DNA of 53,687 nucleotides from Clostridiales bacterium (lineage in GTDB: Bacteria; Bacillota; Clostridia; Oscillospirales; Acutalibacteraceae), in assembly GCA_012524025.1 (NCBI GenBank), contig JAAYSC010000020.1, positions 1 through 53,687 on the forward strand. The letters run 5' to 3'. Of the stretch, positions 7,648 to 15,975 are shown piece by piece. Under the pieces are notes generated by a model. The model was not told the DNA's origin. It made no database searches and saw only the letters and a program-made list of their open reading frames with translations. The position numbers and the translations under genes are program-made. How positions within the stretch are numbered: position 1 is the first letter of the stretch; every line of letters begins with the position of its first letter.

Positions 7648-10600
7648 CTATTTAACTTTTATTTTGAAAGTTTTAATTTCAAAGGGTTTAATCTTAAAGC
7701 TGATTTTATTGTCTTTTACATCATAGTTTTCTTCGTCTTCTTCAAGCAAGTTGCATTCGGATACTTTTTTGACTTCTTCGCCAAAGCTTAAGGTGCAATC
7801 CGTCGACTTATTCCAAGTTTCATAAAGGCGAACGATTGTGTCGTCGCTGTCTTCGGCCTTTTTAACGGTTTCGATTATGACATTGTCGGCATCAGAGGTG
7901 ACAAATGAGTAGCCACAAGCCCCTTCCCCTTTGTTTGCTTTTGCAAATGTTGAGTGGAGGGGGAAGTTGAGTGAATAACCCTGCCTTACAACATCCGATG
8001 TGTTCACACTGCCGCTATGGGGGTAGATGGAGTAAATGAAGGAGTGATGCTCCCTGTCCTGCGCGTGGTTGGGTGTTGTGGCACTGCGAAGGAGCGAAGG
8101 CATTATGTGGCCGTCCTTGACTGTCCAACCGTACTTACAGTCATTCAAAATTGCAAGGCCAAAGCTGTTGTCGCTGATATCCGCCCATTTATGGCCGGCA
8201 ACCTCAAACTGGGCAAAGTCCCAAAGGGTGTTATTGTGGGTAGTCCGCTCTAAATTACCAAACTGGATATCAAAGGTAGCCTTGACGGCATTGACATCCA
8301 CGGGATAGTCTGCCTTGAGCATTACATCTTTTTCATTCCAATCAATTTCATATTGAACATCAATGCGGTCCGTAAAGGAATAGAAAATAAAGTATTGCTC
8401 TATGAAGGATTTGTTATACTTACGCTCTACCTTCAAAACAGCCCTTACCGGCCCGTTTTCGATTAGGTCTGCGCTTGTGACATCGTTTATATCAACACTT
8501 TTTTCATCGAAGTAGCAGTCGACATTCCAGGCGTCATGGTTGTAGGGTCTGTCTTCATAGGCTGTGAGTCTGTTAAGAACCTTGCCTTCGGGTGCAACAT
8601 TTCTGCCGCTTGCCTTGTGATAAAGCTTTGAAATGTTCATGTTACCATCAAATTCCGCTATGAAAAACTTGTTTTCATAGCTCTTGCCCTTGACGCTCAA
8701 GGTTACATCCACCGGCTTTGAAGACCCTTGCCCCACCTTGTAGGCCGCATAACCTTTAGACGGCAAGCCCTTGAGATAAAAAGCATATTTTCCGTCATAG
8801 GTTTTTTGCGATAAAACTTCACGACCCTCGGCGTCTATTAAAGCAAAGTCGCCTTGTGCGGGGGCTTGGCTGATTAAAATATCGTCACGCTCAAAGCCCA
8901 GGGTGTTGAAAACCACCAGGCTGTCATCATTAAGCGCCAGGTCTTTTGTTACATGGGTCATGGCCGCGTCAATGAGCCTTGACCCGTTTTCCATAATACG
9001 CTCATACTGCTCGCGTGAATCGTCATAAACCGCCTTGATGGAAGAGCCCGGTATAATATCATGGAACTGGTTGAGCAAAATAATCTTCCAGGCATCATAT
9101 ATATCATCAGTCGGGTAATCAAAGCCGTATTTTAATTTAGCTATGGCCGCCAGTGTTTCAAGGTCATGGTAGATAATTTCGCTCTTGCGATTATAAAGCT
9201 TGCTGCGGGCTTCGGATGTTAAAGTACCGCGGTGGAATTCCAGGTAAAGCTCGCCCGACCACTTGGGTAAACGACGGCTGCCTTCAACTTCTTTTTCCAG
9301 CCTTTCAAAAAAGTCCTTACTGAATTCCATTTTGGTCTTGGGGCAGCCGGCGACTCCTTTTTCCAAACGCCTGCCGTGCTCCAACATTTTTATGGTCGGG
9401 CCGCCGCCCCCGTCACCGTAACCGAAGGAGCAGAGTACATTTTTATTGAGATCTTTTTGTGAATATCTGCGCCAGCCCCCAAGAATTTGTGAGGGTTCCA
9501 AGAAGGCATTGTAGGTCGTGCGAAATTTTGCTCGCTCATCATCACCCGTGCTGGGTATGAAGTGGGCCAAAACTTCCGTGCCGTCTATGCCCTGCCACAT
9601 GAAGGTGTCATAGGGCACCTTGTTGTATTCATTCCATGAAATTTTGGTGGTCATAAAATAATCTATACCGGCCTTTTTCATAACCTGCGGTATAGCGGCC
9701 GAATAGCCGAAAACATCGGGTAACCACATTACCTTGTTGTCTACCCCAAACTCTTCTTTGAAGAAGCGTTTGCCAACCAAAAATTGGCGAACCAGGGACT
9801 CGCCGGAAATGACATTGGTGTCGGATTCCACCCACATGCTGCCTTCAACTTCCCAGCGGCCTTCTTTTACCTTTTGTTTTATGGCTTCGTAAACATCGGG
9901 GTAATCTTCCTTACAATAGTCATAAAGCTGGGCTTGGGGTGACATGAATTTGTATTCGGGGTACTCTTCCATATACTTTAAAACAGTGGCAAAACTGCGG
10001 CCCACCTTGTCGCGTGTTTGGCGCAGTCGCCAAAGCCAGGCAACATCTATGTGGGTGTGGCCTATGCAGGAAACAAGGGCCCCGAAGTCATCTTTGCCGT
10101 AAAGTTCCTTGTTTAAAAATTCAATGGCGGCCTTTGCCGATTTTTCAAAATTCTCACGGCCCGTGTCAAAAAGGTCCAGCATATTGACCGCATCGTTTAA
10201 GGTTTTAAGTATGTCTACACGGGGCAAATCGTCCGCAGCGTAGAGCTTTGCAACCTCGTAAGGTGTAAGCAAATCATAAACCAGCTCTTGGACCAAGTCG
10301 TCAACGGTTTTCAGCCTTGCTTGCATTTTTGCTTGGCCGTCAAAGGCCCAGTCATCGGTGTAGGCGTTTATGGCTATATCAAACTTTTCCCCACCCTTGG
10401 CCTTGTCAAGTAAGCGAACATCGGCGTGGTTTGAGTCAACCCCTTGGATGATTTCACCGTTGGCGTAGACTATAAACTGGGCACTTGACGAATTCCAATA
10501 CCTTTGGGCGGGCATAATTTCATAAACCACAGGTTTGCCCGCAAATTCCGCCGGAACTTCAAAGCTGTGCCTGAACCAAGCATAACATTCGGGGTAGCCC

Positions 10601-10809
10601 CAGAATTCTTTTTGGCTGTCAAAGGGCCGCCAGTCGCCTTGGTCAAGCTCTTCAATTTTATATTGACCTTCACGAAACTCAAAACCGCCAAGTTCAACAC
10701 TGCCCGTTACATAATAACTGTCCCGCAGGGCCGAAATTATCTTTTCGATCCGCCTGTCGTACATGTTTCTTTCTGAGTTTTTGTCCATAAAATTCAAACT
10801 GTTTGCCAT
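7648..10809 (-). CDS. Alpha-mannosidase, glycoside hydrolase family 38
   Basis: A 1053-residue retaining alpha-mannosidase. The GH38 zinc and catalytic signatures are visible: HTHIDVAWLW at 251-260 (H251, H253, D255 as metal-side residues) and WLPDVFGYS around 363-370 with D365 as the expected nucleophile. HDIIPGS is a further family motif, followed by a long C-terminal beta-sandwich region. Length fits bacterial GH38 enzymes. No signal peptide is present, so it probably trims mannosides after uptake into the cytoplasm. The start ATG follows AAAGGGATG. It lies 32 bases after the GNAT gene and 1.3 kb after an MFS transporter on the same strand, suggesting one catabolic unit. The linkage specificity cannot be read from sequence. 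Confidence 0.93.
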   Translation of the reverse strand: MANSLNFMDKNSERNMYDRRIEKIISALRDSYYVTGSVELGGFEFREGQYKIEELDQGDWRPFDSQKEFWGYPECYAWFRHSFEVPAEFAGKPVVYEIMPAQRYWNSSSAQFIVYANGEIIQGVDSNHADVRLLDKAKGGEKFDIAINAYTDDWAFDGQAKMQARLKTVDDLVQELVYDLLTPYEVAKLYAADDLPRVDILKTLNDAVNMLDLFDTGRENFEKSAKAAIEFLNKELYGKDDFGALVSCIGHTHIDVAWLWRLRQTRDKVGRSFATVLKYMEEYPEYKFMSPQAQLYDYCKEDYPDVYEAIKQKVKEGRWEVEGSMWVESDTNVISGESLVRQFLVGKRFFKEEFGVDNKVMWLPDVFGYSAAIPQVMKKAGIDYFMTTKISWNEYNKVPYDTFMWQGIDGTEVLAHFIPSTGDDERAKFRTTYNAFLEPSQILGGWRRYSQKDLNKNVLCSFGYGDGGGGPTIKMLEHGRRLEKGVAGCPKTKMEFSKDFFERLEKEVEGSRRLPKWSGELYLEFHRGTLTSEARSKLYNRKSEIIYHDLETLAAIAKLKYGFDYPTDDIYDAWKIILLNQFHDIIPGSSIKAVYDDSREQYERIMENGSRLIDAAMTHVTKDLALNDDSLVVFNTLGFERDDILISQAPAQGDFALIDAEGREVLSQKTYDGKYAFYLKGLPSKGYAAYKVGQGSSKPVDVTLSVKGKSYENKFFIAEFDGNMNISKLYHKASGRNVAPEGKVLNRLTAYEDRPYNHDAWNVDCYFDEKSVDINDVTSADLIENGPVRAVLKVERKYNKSFIEQYFIFYSFTDRIDVQYEIDWNEKDVMLKADYPVDVNAVKATFDIQFGNLERTTHNNTLWDFAQFEVAGHKWADISDNSFGLAILNDCKYGWTVKDGHIMPSLLRSATTPNHAQDREHHSFIYSIYPHSGSVNTSDVVRQGYSLNFPLHSTFAKANKGEGACGYSFVTSDADNVIIETVKKAEDSDDTIVRLYETWNKSTDCTLSFGEEVKKVSECNLLEEDEENYDVKDNKISFKIKPFEIKTFKIKVK

Positions 10810-10841
10810 AAAATCATCCCTTTCAAATGTTTTTTATTTGT

Positions 10842-12011
10842 TTACACGCTGTCAAAGCCCATGCAGTTTAGGGGCAGGGGGAACCATTGGGCCGCACTTG
10901 TTACAAGCGAAGCGCGCTCTGCGGACAAGTGCCCGAACAAGAAGCGCATTGCCGGCCCGTGGTCCAACTCAAAATCCGGCTTTGACTTGCTTTCAATAAC
11001 CGAAATTTCTTCACCGTTTACTCTTATTTTAAAGTTTTCTTGCCCGGCAAAGCCTTTAATGGCCAGGGTCAAGCTGCCTTGGGCCAGGGGCCCTTCGGCT
11101 GCCTTGACCTTCATCAAGGCCAGCACCGTGTTTTTATAGTTTAGTATGTTGTAGCAAGAAGAGCGCCTGATTGTGTGCCCTTCCGCTATTTCCAAAAGCC
11201 TTGAAATCGCAGCCTTGTCATAAGGTGCAAGGCCTATTTCAAAGCTTCTCAAACCTGATTTTTCAAACACGGCAAGGATTAAATCATCTATGCTGCCGGC
11301 GTCGGCGGCCTTAAAGCTTGCCAAGCCGCCTTCATAGTTTAAAATGAAAAAGCCCTTGACTTCACCGTCTTTAAGGGCGGCATAGGGTGTGGACCGCCAG
11401 GAGCAAAGGATGTCAAACATCTTTTTGGGCTCATGCACCATATAATAAGCTTCTTTTTTTAATATATCATCTATAGCCTGCAAGAACTCATGGTCGGTTG
11501 GCTCAAGTTTTTTTACCTCAAAGCTGCTTTTTGCGTCTTTGCCAAAACAATGGCGGACATTGGTAAGGCTGACATTAAAATCATAACGGCTGCCGCCGGG
11601 TTCAAAACCAAAGTAGGCATAGCGTTGCCTCTGCCCGCCCAAAAGACCGAAATCCGCACCGGAGTCAATCATATCTTGAACTGCCATGTTCATGGTTTCA
11701 ATCATGTAACCTTTTGAGCGTGAATCAAGCCCCACCGCCACATTGCCGATACCGCCGCAGCGAAGTTCTTGGCCGCCCGCCATAATTTTATCATAAAAAA
11801 GGCCCACCGCCGCCTTGATTGTGTCACCCTCTTTAATAACAATATTGTTTGAACAAGGGTCATATTCTTCTTTATAAAGCTTGGGCAGAAGGCTTAAAAA
11901 GTCCCTCTTTGTCGCAGGGTCATCCCGTGTGAAAAAAACTTGATCCAAAAAAGACATTAACTGCCCATAATCTTCACGAGGGGCTCTTCCCTTGTAAATT
12001 TGTTCTGCCAT
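10842..12011 (-). CDS. GNAT N-acetyltransferase with C-terminal SCP2-like domain (Eis-like)
   Basis: A 389-residue protein. The N-terminal GNAT part contains GGIGNVAVGLDSRSKGYMIETMN, the acetyl-CoA pyrophosphate-binding pattern, and RQRYAYFGFEPGG, a strongly conserved stretch in Eis-type enzymes. A middle GNAT-like domain and a C-terminal sterol-carrier-like segment (LTLAIKGFAGQENFKIRVNG) follow, giving the three-part Eis layout. I prefer the ATG at 12011 over the upstream TTG at 12032 because GAAAGGA lies 10 bases before the ATG and overlaps the TTG. It sits between the MFS and mannosidase genes. The acceptor amine is unknown, possibly an amino sugar or an aminoglycoside-like compound. Function beyond acetyl transfer is inference. 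Confidence 0.8.
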   Translation of the reverse strand: MAEQIYKGRAPREDYGQLMSFLDQVFFTRDDPATKRDFLSLLPKLYKEEYDPCSNNIVIKEGDTIKAAVGLFYDKIMAGGQELRCGGIGNVAVGLDSRSKGYMIETMNMAVQDMIDSGADFGLLGGQRQRYAYFGFEPGGSRYDFNVSLTNVRHCFGKDAKSSFEVKKLEPTDHEFLQAIDDILKKEAYYMVHEPKKMFDILCSWRSTPYAALKDGEVKGFFILNYEGGLASFKAADAGSIDDLILAVFEKSGLRSFEIGLAPYDKAAISRLLEIAEGHTIRRSSCYNILNYKNTVLALMKVKAAEGPLAQGSLTLAIKGFAGQENFKIRVNGEEISVIESKSKPDFELDHGPAMRFLFGHLSAERASLVTSAAQWFPLPLNCMGFDSV

Positions 12012-12046
12012 GCCGATCAAATCCTTTCGCAAAAATATTATAAATA

Positions 12047-12075
12047 ATGGTAAACCATAAGCCGGGGGCTGTCAA
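12047..12075 (-). promoter_or_regulatory. Internal promoter and possible operator ahead of the GNAT gene
   Basis: On the minus strand, TTGACA (12075-12070), a 17-base spacer and TACCAT (12052-12047). The -10 box sits in the inverted repeat ATGGT-AA-ACCAT (12047-12058), a possible repressor site. A second TATAAT-like box is at 12042-12037. This could drive the GNAT and mannosidase genes separately from the transporter. Confidence 0.5.
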
Positions 12076-12077
12076 TC

Positions 12078-13355
12078 TTAATCACGGCTGTCGGCCGCTG
12101 CAAAACTTCTGCCCTTGGCCCAGGGCCTACGCCCGGCAAAGGAGATCAGCACACCCAAAAGCGCCACAAGCAACCAGGACAAGATAGTCATGCTCCAGCC
12201 CTTCTTTTCGGCAATCCAGCCTATGCTGACACTGGAAAAGGCAGAAGCAAAGTAAGAGCAGGCATTAAGGAAGCCGGTTATGGAAGCCGCCTTGCCCATG
12301 CGATTGAAATGGAAGGGTATAAAGGTCAGTAACATGGCGTTTACAGCCAGCATGCCGGACAGGGAGAGGGCTATCATAAGCACGGCTACAAAAATATTGA
12401 GCCGCCCTATAAGGTAAAGGGTCAAGATCGCTAAAGCGCTCAGGCCAAAAAAGAGGCCGGTTGTGGCCATCTCATTTTTTATATATTTTTCATTAACATA
12501 AATTGCGGCATAGGTTCCGCCCAAGGATACTATGGGCATGATCATGGAAACCGCAGCGGAAAAAGCGGGGCTCACCGCAAAAAAATCAGACAAGAAGGTG
12601 GGTACCCAGATTGTTACCCCGTCCTTTAAGACCCCATTAAAAAGAATGGCTGCCACAGCAAAGGAGAGGCCCGCGCGCAGTAGGAAGGGAAAGAAGCTGA
12701 GGCCTGTTAAGGGGTTGGACTCCAAGGGTTCATCGGGCACGGCTTTCGGTTTCTTTGTTTGTTCAAAATAGTCGATATAGTCTTTTAGCCCGGCCATGCC
12801 CATAAACCAAACAAAACCGCCTAAAAGCATGATTATACCACCGATAATGAATACCAAGCGCCAGCTTGAAAGTGATAAAACAAGCGAGGCTATAGCGTAA
12901 GACATAATGGTACCCACCGGTATGGTGGTGGATATATTGGCCCCTGCTTTTGAGAGCCTGTCTTCCGGCATCCACTCGGCCAAGGCCTTGATTATGGGAG
13001 ACCAAAACATGGAATGAAACCAACCGTTTACCATCCAAATTGCAAGCATGAGGCCCGGATTGTCATTAAAGCCCATCAGTATATTGGCTGTGCCGGCCCC
13101 CAACAAGCCCACGCCCACCATATATTTGGGTGACACCCTGTCACCTATAAAACCGTTTACCAGTTGACCCACGGCGTAAGTGGCCATAAAAACGGTGCCG
13201 ACACTGCCCAAGAAGGCCTTGCTAAGGCTCAAGTCGTCGGCTATGGCACCTATACAGGCGGAAAAACTCAAACGGCCCATATAGCTGATGCTATAGGCCA
13301 TCCATGACAGGAGGAAGAGTACCTTTGACTGCCTTTGAATTTGATGTTTTTCCAT
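12078..13355 (-). CDS. MFS transporter (OPA/GlpT-like organophosphate:phosphate antiporter type)
   Basis: A 425-residue major-facilitator protein with about 12 hydrophobic segments. The N-terminal block YSISYMGRLSFSACIGAI followed by LSKAFLGSVGTVFMATYAVGQ and NGFIGDRVSPKYM matches the GlpT/UhpT-like organophosphate transporter subgroup. Substrate may therefore be a sugar phosphate or glycerol phosphate, but a neutral glycan fragment is possible given the mannosidase downstream. The ATG at 13355 has no Shine-Dalgarno-like sequence within 15 bases, which is unusual here, and the terminator of the upstream phosphodiesterase gene lies immediately before it. I see no better downstream start. Confidence 0.8.
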   Translation of the reverse strand: MEKHQIQRQSKVLFLLSWMAYSISYMGRLSFSACIGAIADDLSLSKAFLGSVGTVFMATYAVGQLVNGFIGDRVSPKYMVGVGLLGAGTANILMGFNDNPGLMLAIWMVNGWFHSMFWSPIIKALAEWMPEDRLSKAGANISTTIPVGTIMSYAIASLVLSLSSWRLVFIIGGIIMLLGGFVWFMGMAGLKDYIDYFEQTKKPKAVPDEPLESNPLTGLSFFPFLLRAGLSFAVAAILFNGVLKDGVTIWVPTFLSDFFAVSPAFSAAVSMIMPIVSLGGTYAAIYVNEKYIKNEMATTGLFFGLSALAILTLYLIGRLNIFVAVLMIALSLSGMLAVNAMLLTFIPFHFNRMGKAASITGFLNACSYFASAFSSVSIGWIAEKKGWSMTILSWLLVALLGVLISFAGRRPWAKGRSFAAADSRD

Positions 13356-13363
13356 AATGATTT

Positions 13364-13405
13364 TAAAAAGCGAGGGGAAAACACCAAGTATTTTTCACCC
13401 TCGCT
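13364..13405 (-). terminator. Terminator of the secreted phosphodiesterase gene
   Basis: Stem AGCGAGGG (13369-13376) with CCCTCGCT (13398-13405), extended inward by an A/T-rich pairing with one bulged A. On the minus strand it is followed by TTTTTAAAAT. It separates the phosphodiesterase from the MFS gene. Confidence 0.75.
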
Positions 13406-13432
13406 AAACTCCTACATATCAAAAATTATGCT

Positions 13433-14398
13433 TCAGCCATTAATTGTAATCGGCTTGTTTGTTGCAATGAAGGTGGCGCGGCAGTCAACTTCCTGCGTAC
13501 CGTGGCTTGTTCTGATACCGCCGTGGTCTGATGTAATAATTATCTGCCAGTCTTCCGTGTCATAAGTATCACGGGCACGAATGGCTTGGATAATTTCATA
13601 AGCATCAACATCGCAACCCTTAACGGCGTCAACATAGTTGGGGTTTTTGTTGGTGAAGCCGGAATTGTGGCCCGCCGAGTCCGGCCTTTCGTAGACACCG
13701 AAAATGATATCTGCGCAAGTGTCGCCCCTTACTTCTTCAAGGTAGGACTCTTGCAAGTCGTCGTCCCATATACATTTTTCCCAACGGACATTGAGCCCTT
13801 TCGCTTGAGTATACTCAACTTCCGGTGTGTAAGTGGCGCCTTTGGCACCGTGGTGGCCGCTCCAAATGTATTTAAAGACCGAGCTTTGGGCCTTGCCGTT
13901 TTCAACCAGTTCGGTGAGCACGGTTAAATAGTCGTTGGATTTGGGCTGGCCGTTGTCTTTACAACCGTTTTCTTTGCCCCAAACACCGGTTAAAATCGAG
14001 GCCCAGCCGGGTGCCGTGCTCGTGGCTTGCTTGTCAAAATATTTGTTGGGGCCGCCCGCGTAAGAAACATAAAGGCCGCCGTCTTTGGCAATTTCATTAA
14101 TACCGCTGACCGTAGCACCTTTTAAAAGCGGCACCGAATCTGCCCTGACACCGTCATAGCCGATGATGATTGTTTTTTTGACTGTTTTGCCTTGAGGCAA
14201 GGGTTCATCAAAGTGTTGGCGTACCATTTTAGCCACAACCGTTTGAGGCAAGGCATCTGCAAGTGAGTTTTCAAACATAGCGGATTTGTCCAACCCTTTC
14301 CCATAAAGTGTTTCATTGAGCGTGAAAAGCATAATCAAGAGGGCAACAAAAACTTTTATAGATTTGACAACGGTTTTAAAGTCTATCTTAAGTTTCAT
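13433..14398 (-). CDS. Secreted type I phosphodiesterase/nucleotide pyrophosphatase-like phosphatase
   Basis: A 321-residue alkaline-phosphatase-superfamily enzyme. The N terminus (residues 1-30) is a signal peptide or anchor with the hydrophobic core VFVALLIMLFTL. Metal-site motifs are GYDGVRAD (D82), the nucleophile region TSTAPGWASILTG (T128 likely) and ITSDHGG near the C terminus, as in the autotaxin/NPP phosphodiesterase family. I use the ATG at 14398, which has AAAGGAG about 9 bases before it, rather than the upstream in-frame ATG at 14434, which has none. It is divergent from a second secreted phosphoesterase 150 bases away. Likely substrates are extracellular phosphodiesters or nucleotides. 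The exact one is unknown. Confidence 0.85.
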   Translation of the reverse strand: MKLKIDFKTVVKSIKVFVALLIMLFTLNETLYGKGLDKSAMFENSLADALPQTVVAKMVRQHFDEPLPQGKTVKKTIIIGYDGVRADSVPLLKGATVSGINEIAKDGGLYVSYAGGPNKYFDKQATSTAPGWASILTGVWGKENGCKDNGQPKSNDYLTVLTELVENGKAQSSVFKYIWSGHHGAKGATYTPEVEYTQAKGLNVRWEKCIWDDDLQESYLEEVRGDTCADIIFGVYERPDSAGHNSGFTNKNPNYVDAVKGCDVDAYEIIQAIRARDTYDTEDWQIIITSDHGGIRTSHGTQEVDCRATFIATNKPITING

Positions 14399-14441
14399 TA
14401 TATTTGCTCCTTTCTCAAACAACAATATAAACAACAGTCAT

Positions 14442-14470
14442 ATGATAACACGCCCGGCCCCCTATTTCAA
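14442..14470 (-). promoter_or_regulatory. Promoter of the secreted phosphodiesterase gene
   Basis: Minus-strand TTGAAA (14470-14465), 17-base spacer, TATCAT (14447-14442), about 45 bases ahead of the ATG at 14398. The -10 hexamer is the same as in the promoters at 138 and 5202. Confidence 0.6.
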
Positions 14471-14498
14471 TAAAAAAGATGAATTTTCAGGCTACTGC

Positions 14499-14507
14499 TG
14501 ATATAAT
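14499..14507 (+). promoter_or_regulatory. Extended -10 promoter of the metallophosphoesterase gene
   Basis: TGATATAAT: a TGn extension directly before TATAAT at 14502-14507, about 40 bases upstream of the TTG start at 14548. No good -35 box is visible, which is normal for extended -10 promoters. Confidence 0.55.
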
Positions 14508-14547
14508 GACTTTTAAGAGATGATTTATTTAAGAAAGGATGATTTTT

Positions 14548-15915
14548 TTGAGAAAGTATAGGCATGTTTTAAGCTTAAGTCTCTGTATTTTGATCCTTGT
14601 TTCTTTATTCTCAAGCCTTGCATCGGCAAACACTTTTACCGCTTTTGAAGACTGGGCGGCCGATTATGACACTTATAAAAACGATAGTCGGCAAATTGCT
14701 CTTTCACCGGGCAGTGACGAAAGTGAGATGGGCTTTGCCTGGCTGTCATCACCGCTTGATTTAAACCCCGCTTTTAAGTATTCGAGCGACAAAAATCTGA
14801 AAAACGCAAAACGCGCCGAAGTTGCGACAAGCCTGACCCCCATCGGCCAGCTTTCAAACAAGGTTAATCTCAAGGGTTTGAAGAAAGGCAGCGTCTACTA
14901 TTATTCTTACACCATTGAAGGTGTTTGGAGTGAAGCTTACAGCTTTAAAACCGGAGCCGGCGACAATTTTAAGGCTCTTTTGGTCGCGGATTCACAAATC
15001 GGCCGCTCGGGTGACGAAAGGGACGATGAAGTGCTTTGCCGTGACTCTTTCGGTTGGAACAACACACTTGAAGTAGCACTTGGTTCTTTTCCGGACACGG
15101 ACTTCATCCTCTCTGCCGGTGACCAGGTTGAGAGCGCTTATTCAAATGACCAGTACAACTTATTTTTTGCACCGGCTACCCTGCGAAGCATACCTGTAGC
15201 CGCAGCCTTGGGCAATCATGATTTTTATTTTCCGCTTTACAAATACCGTTTTAATAATCCAAACGAATTTGAAGGCGAGTTAATCGAATCCCCTGCCGGT
15301 TCGGGTTTTTGGTTTACAAGGGGCCAAGCTCTATTTATAGTTATCGACTCTAACATCCCTTTCCCCCTGAGGCAGGAAAAGTTGATTGAAGACGCTGTAA
15401 AAGCTAATCCCAATGCCCTCTGGCGGATTGTAATGATGCATCACAGTATTTACGGAGCTTACGGCGGGGAAGCCCGTACCGACAACCTTTGGCGCTTTTA
15501 TGCCCCAATTTTTGACAGAACAGAAATAGACTTGGTTTTAAGCGGGCATGACCACGCCCACTGCCGCACCTTACCTATTAAGGGCGGCAAGGTAGTTGAC
15601 TACGGCCAAGGGACTGTTTACCTGAGCGCCAACTCTTCTTCCGGCAGTAAGTTTGGCCGTGAACCGGCAGAAACTCCATGGTATGCCGCCGGCTGCACCC
15701 AACCCAAGGCCGCCTGCTTCTCACTCTTGGGCTTTGAAGAAGGTAAGATTACCATAAACAGCTACAGAGCGGACAGTATGGAAAGAATTGATGAGGAGCT
15801 GGTCTTGGAAAAGACTGCCCCCTCGCCGGAACTTAAGCAACTCACGCCCTTTGAGAGATTTTTGGAGTCTATCTTCACCTTTCTTATGGTAATGAAGGCA
15901 TCAATCAAGGTGTAA
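14548..15915 (+). CDS. Secreted purple-acid-phosphatase-like metallophosphoesterase
   Basis: A 455-residue secreted phosphoesterase. A signal peptide (hydrophobic VLSLSLCILILVSLFSSLA, likely cut at ASA-NT) is followed by a beta-sandwich N-terminal domain like that of purple acid phosphatases (residues about 40-140). The calcineurin-like catalytic domain has the five metal motifs: LVADSQIG, LSAGDQVES, GNHDF, MMHHS and SGHDHAH. An in-frame ATG lies at 14539, but the Shine-Dalgarno AAAGGA (14534-14539) overlaps it, so I choose TTG at 14548, 8 bases downstream. It is divergent from the secreted phosphodiesterase and followed by the BNR protein at 60 bases. It probably frees phosphate from external phosphomonoesters. 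Confidence 0.87.
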   Translation: MRKYRHVLSLSLCILILVSLFSSLASANTFTAFEDWAADYDTYKNDSRQIALSPGSDESEMGFAWLSSPLDLNPAFKYSSDKNLKNAKRAEVATSLTPIGQLSNKVNLKGLKKGSVYYYSYTIEGVWSEAYSFKTGAGDNFKALLVADSQIGRSGDERDDEVLCRDSFGWNNTLEVALGSFPDTDFILSAGDQVESAYSNDQYNLFFAPATLRSIPVAAALGNHDFYFPLYKYRFNNPNEFEGELIESPAGSGFWFTRGQALFIVIDSNIPFPLRQEKLIEDAVKANPNALWRIVMMHHSIYGAYGGEARTDNLWRFYAPIFDRTEIDLVLSGHDHAHCRTLPIKGGKVVDYGQGTVYLSANSSSGSKFGREPAETPWYAAGCTQPKAACFSLLGFEEGKITINSYRADSMERIDEELVLEKTAPSPELKQLTPFERFLESIFTFLMVMKASIKV

Positions 15916-15975
15916 GGTTAAATTACTTTACACACAGAAAACCGATAAAACATAAATTTAAAAGGAGTTTTAGCA

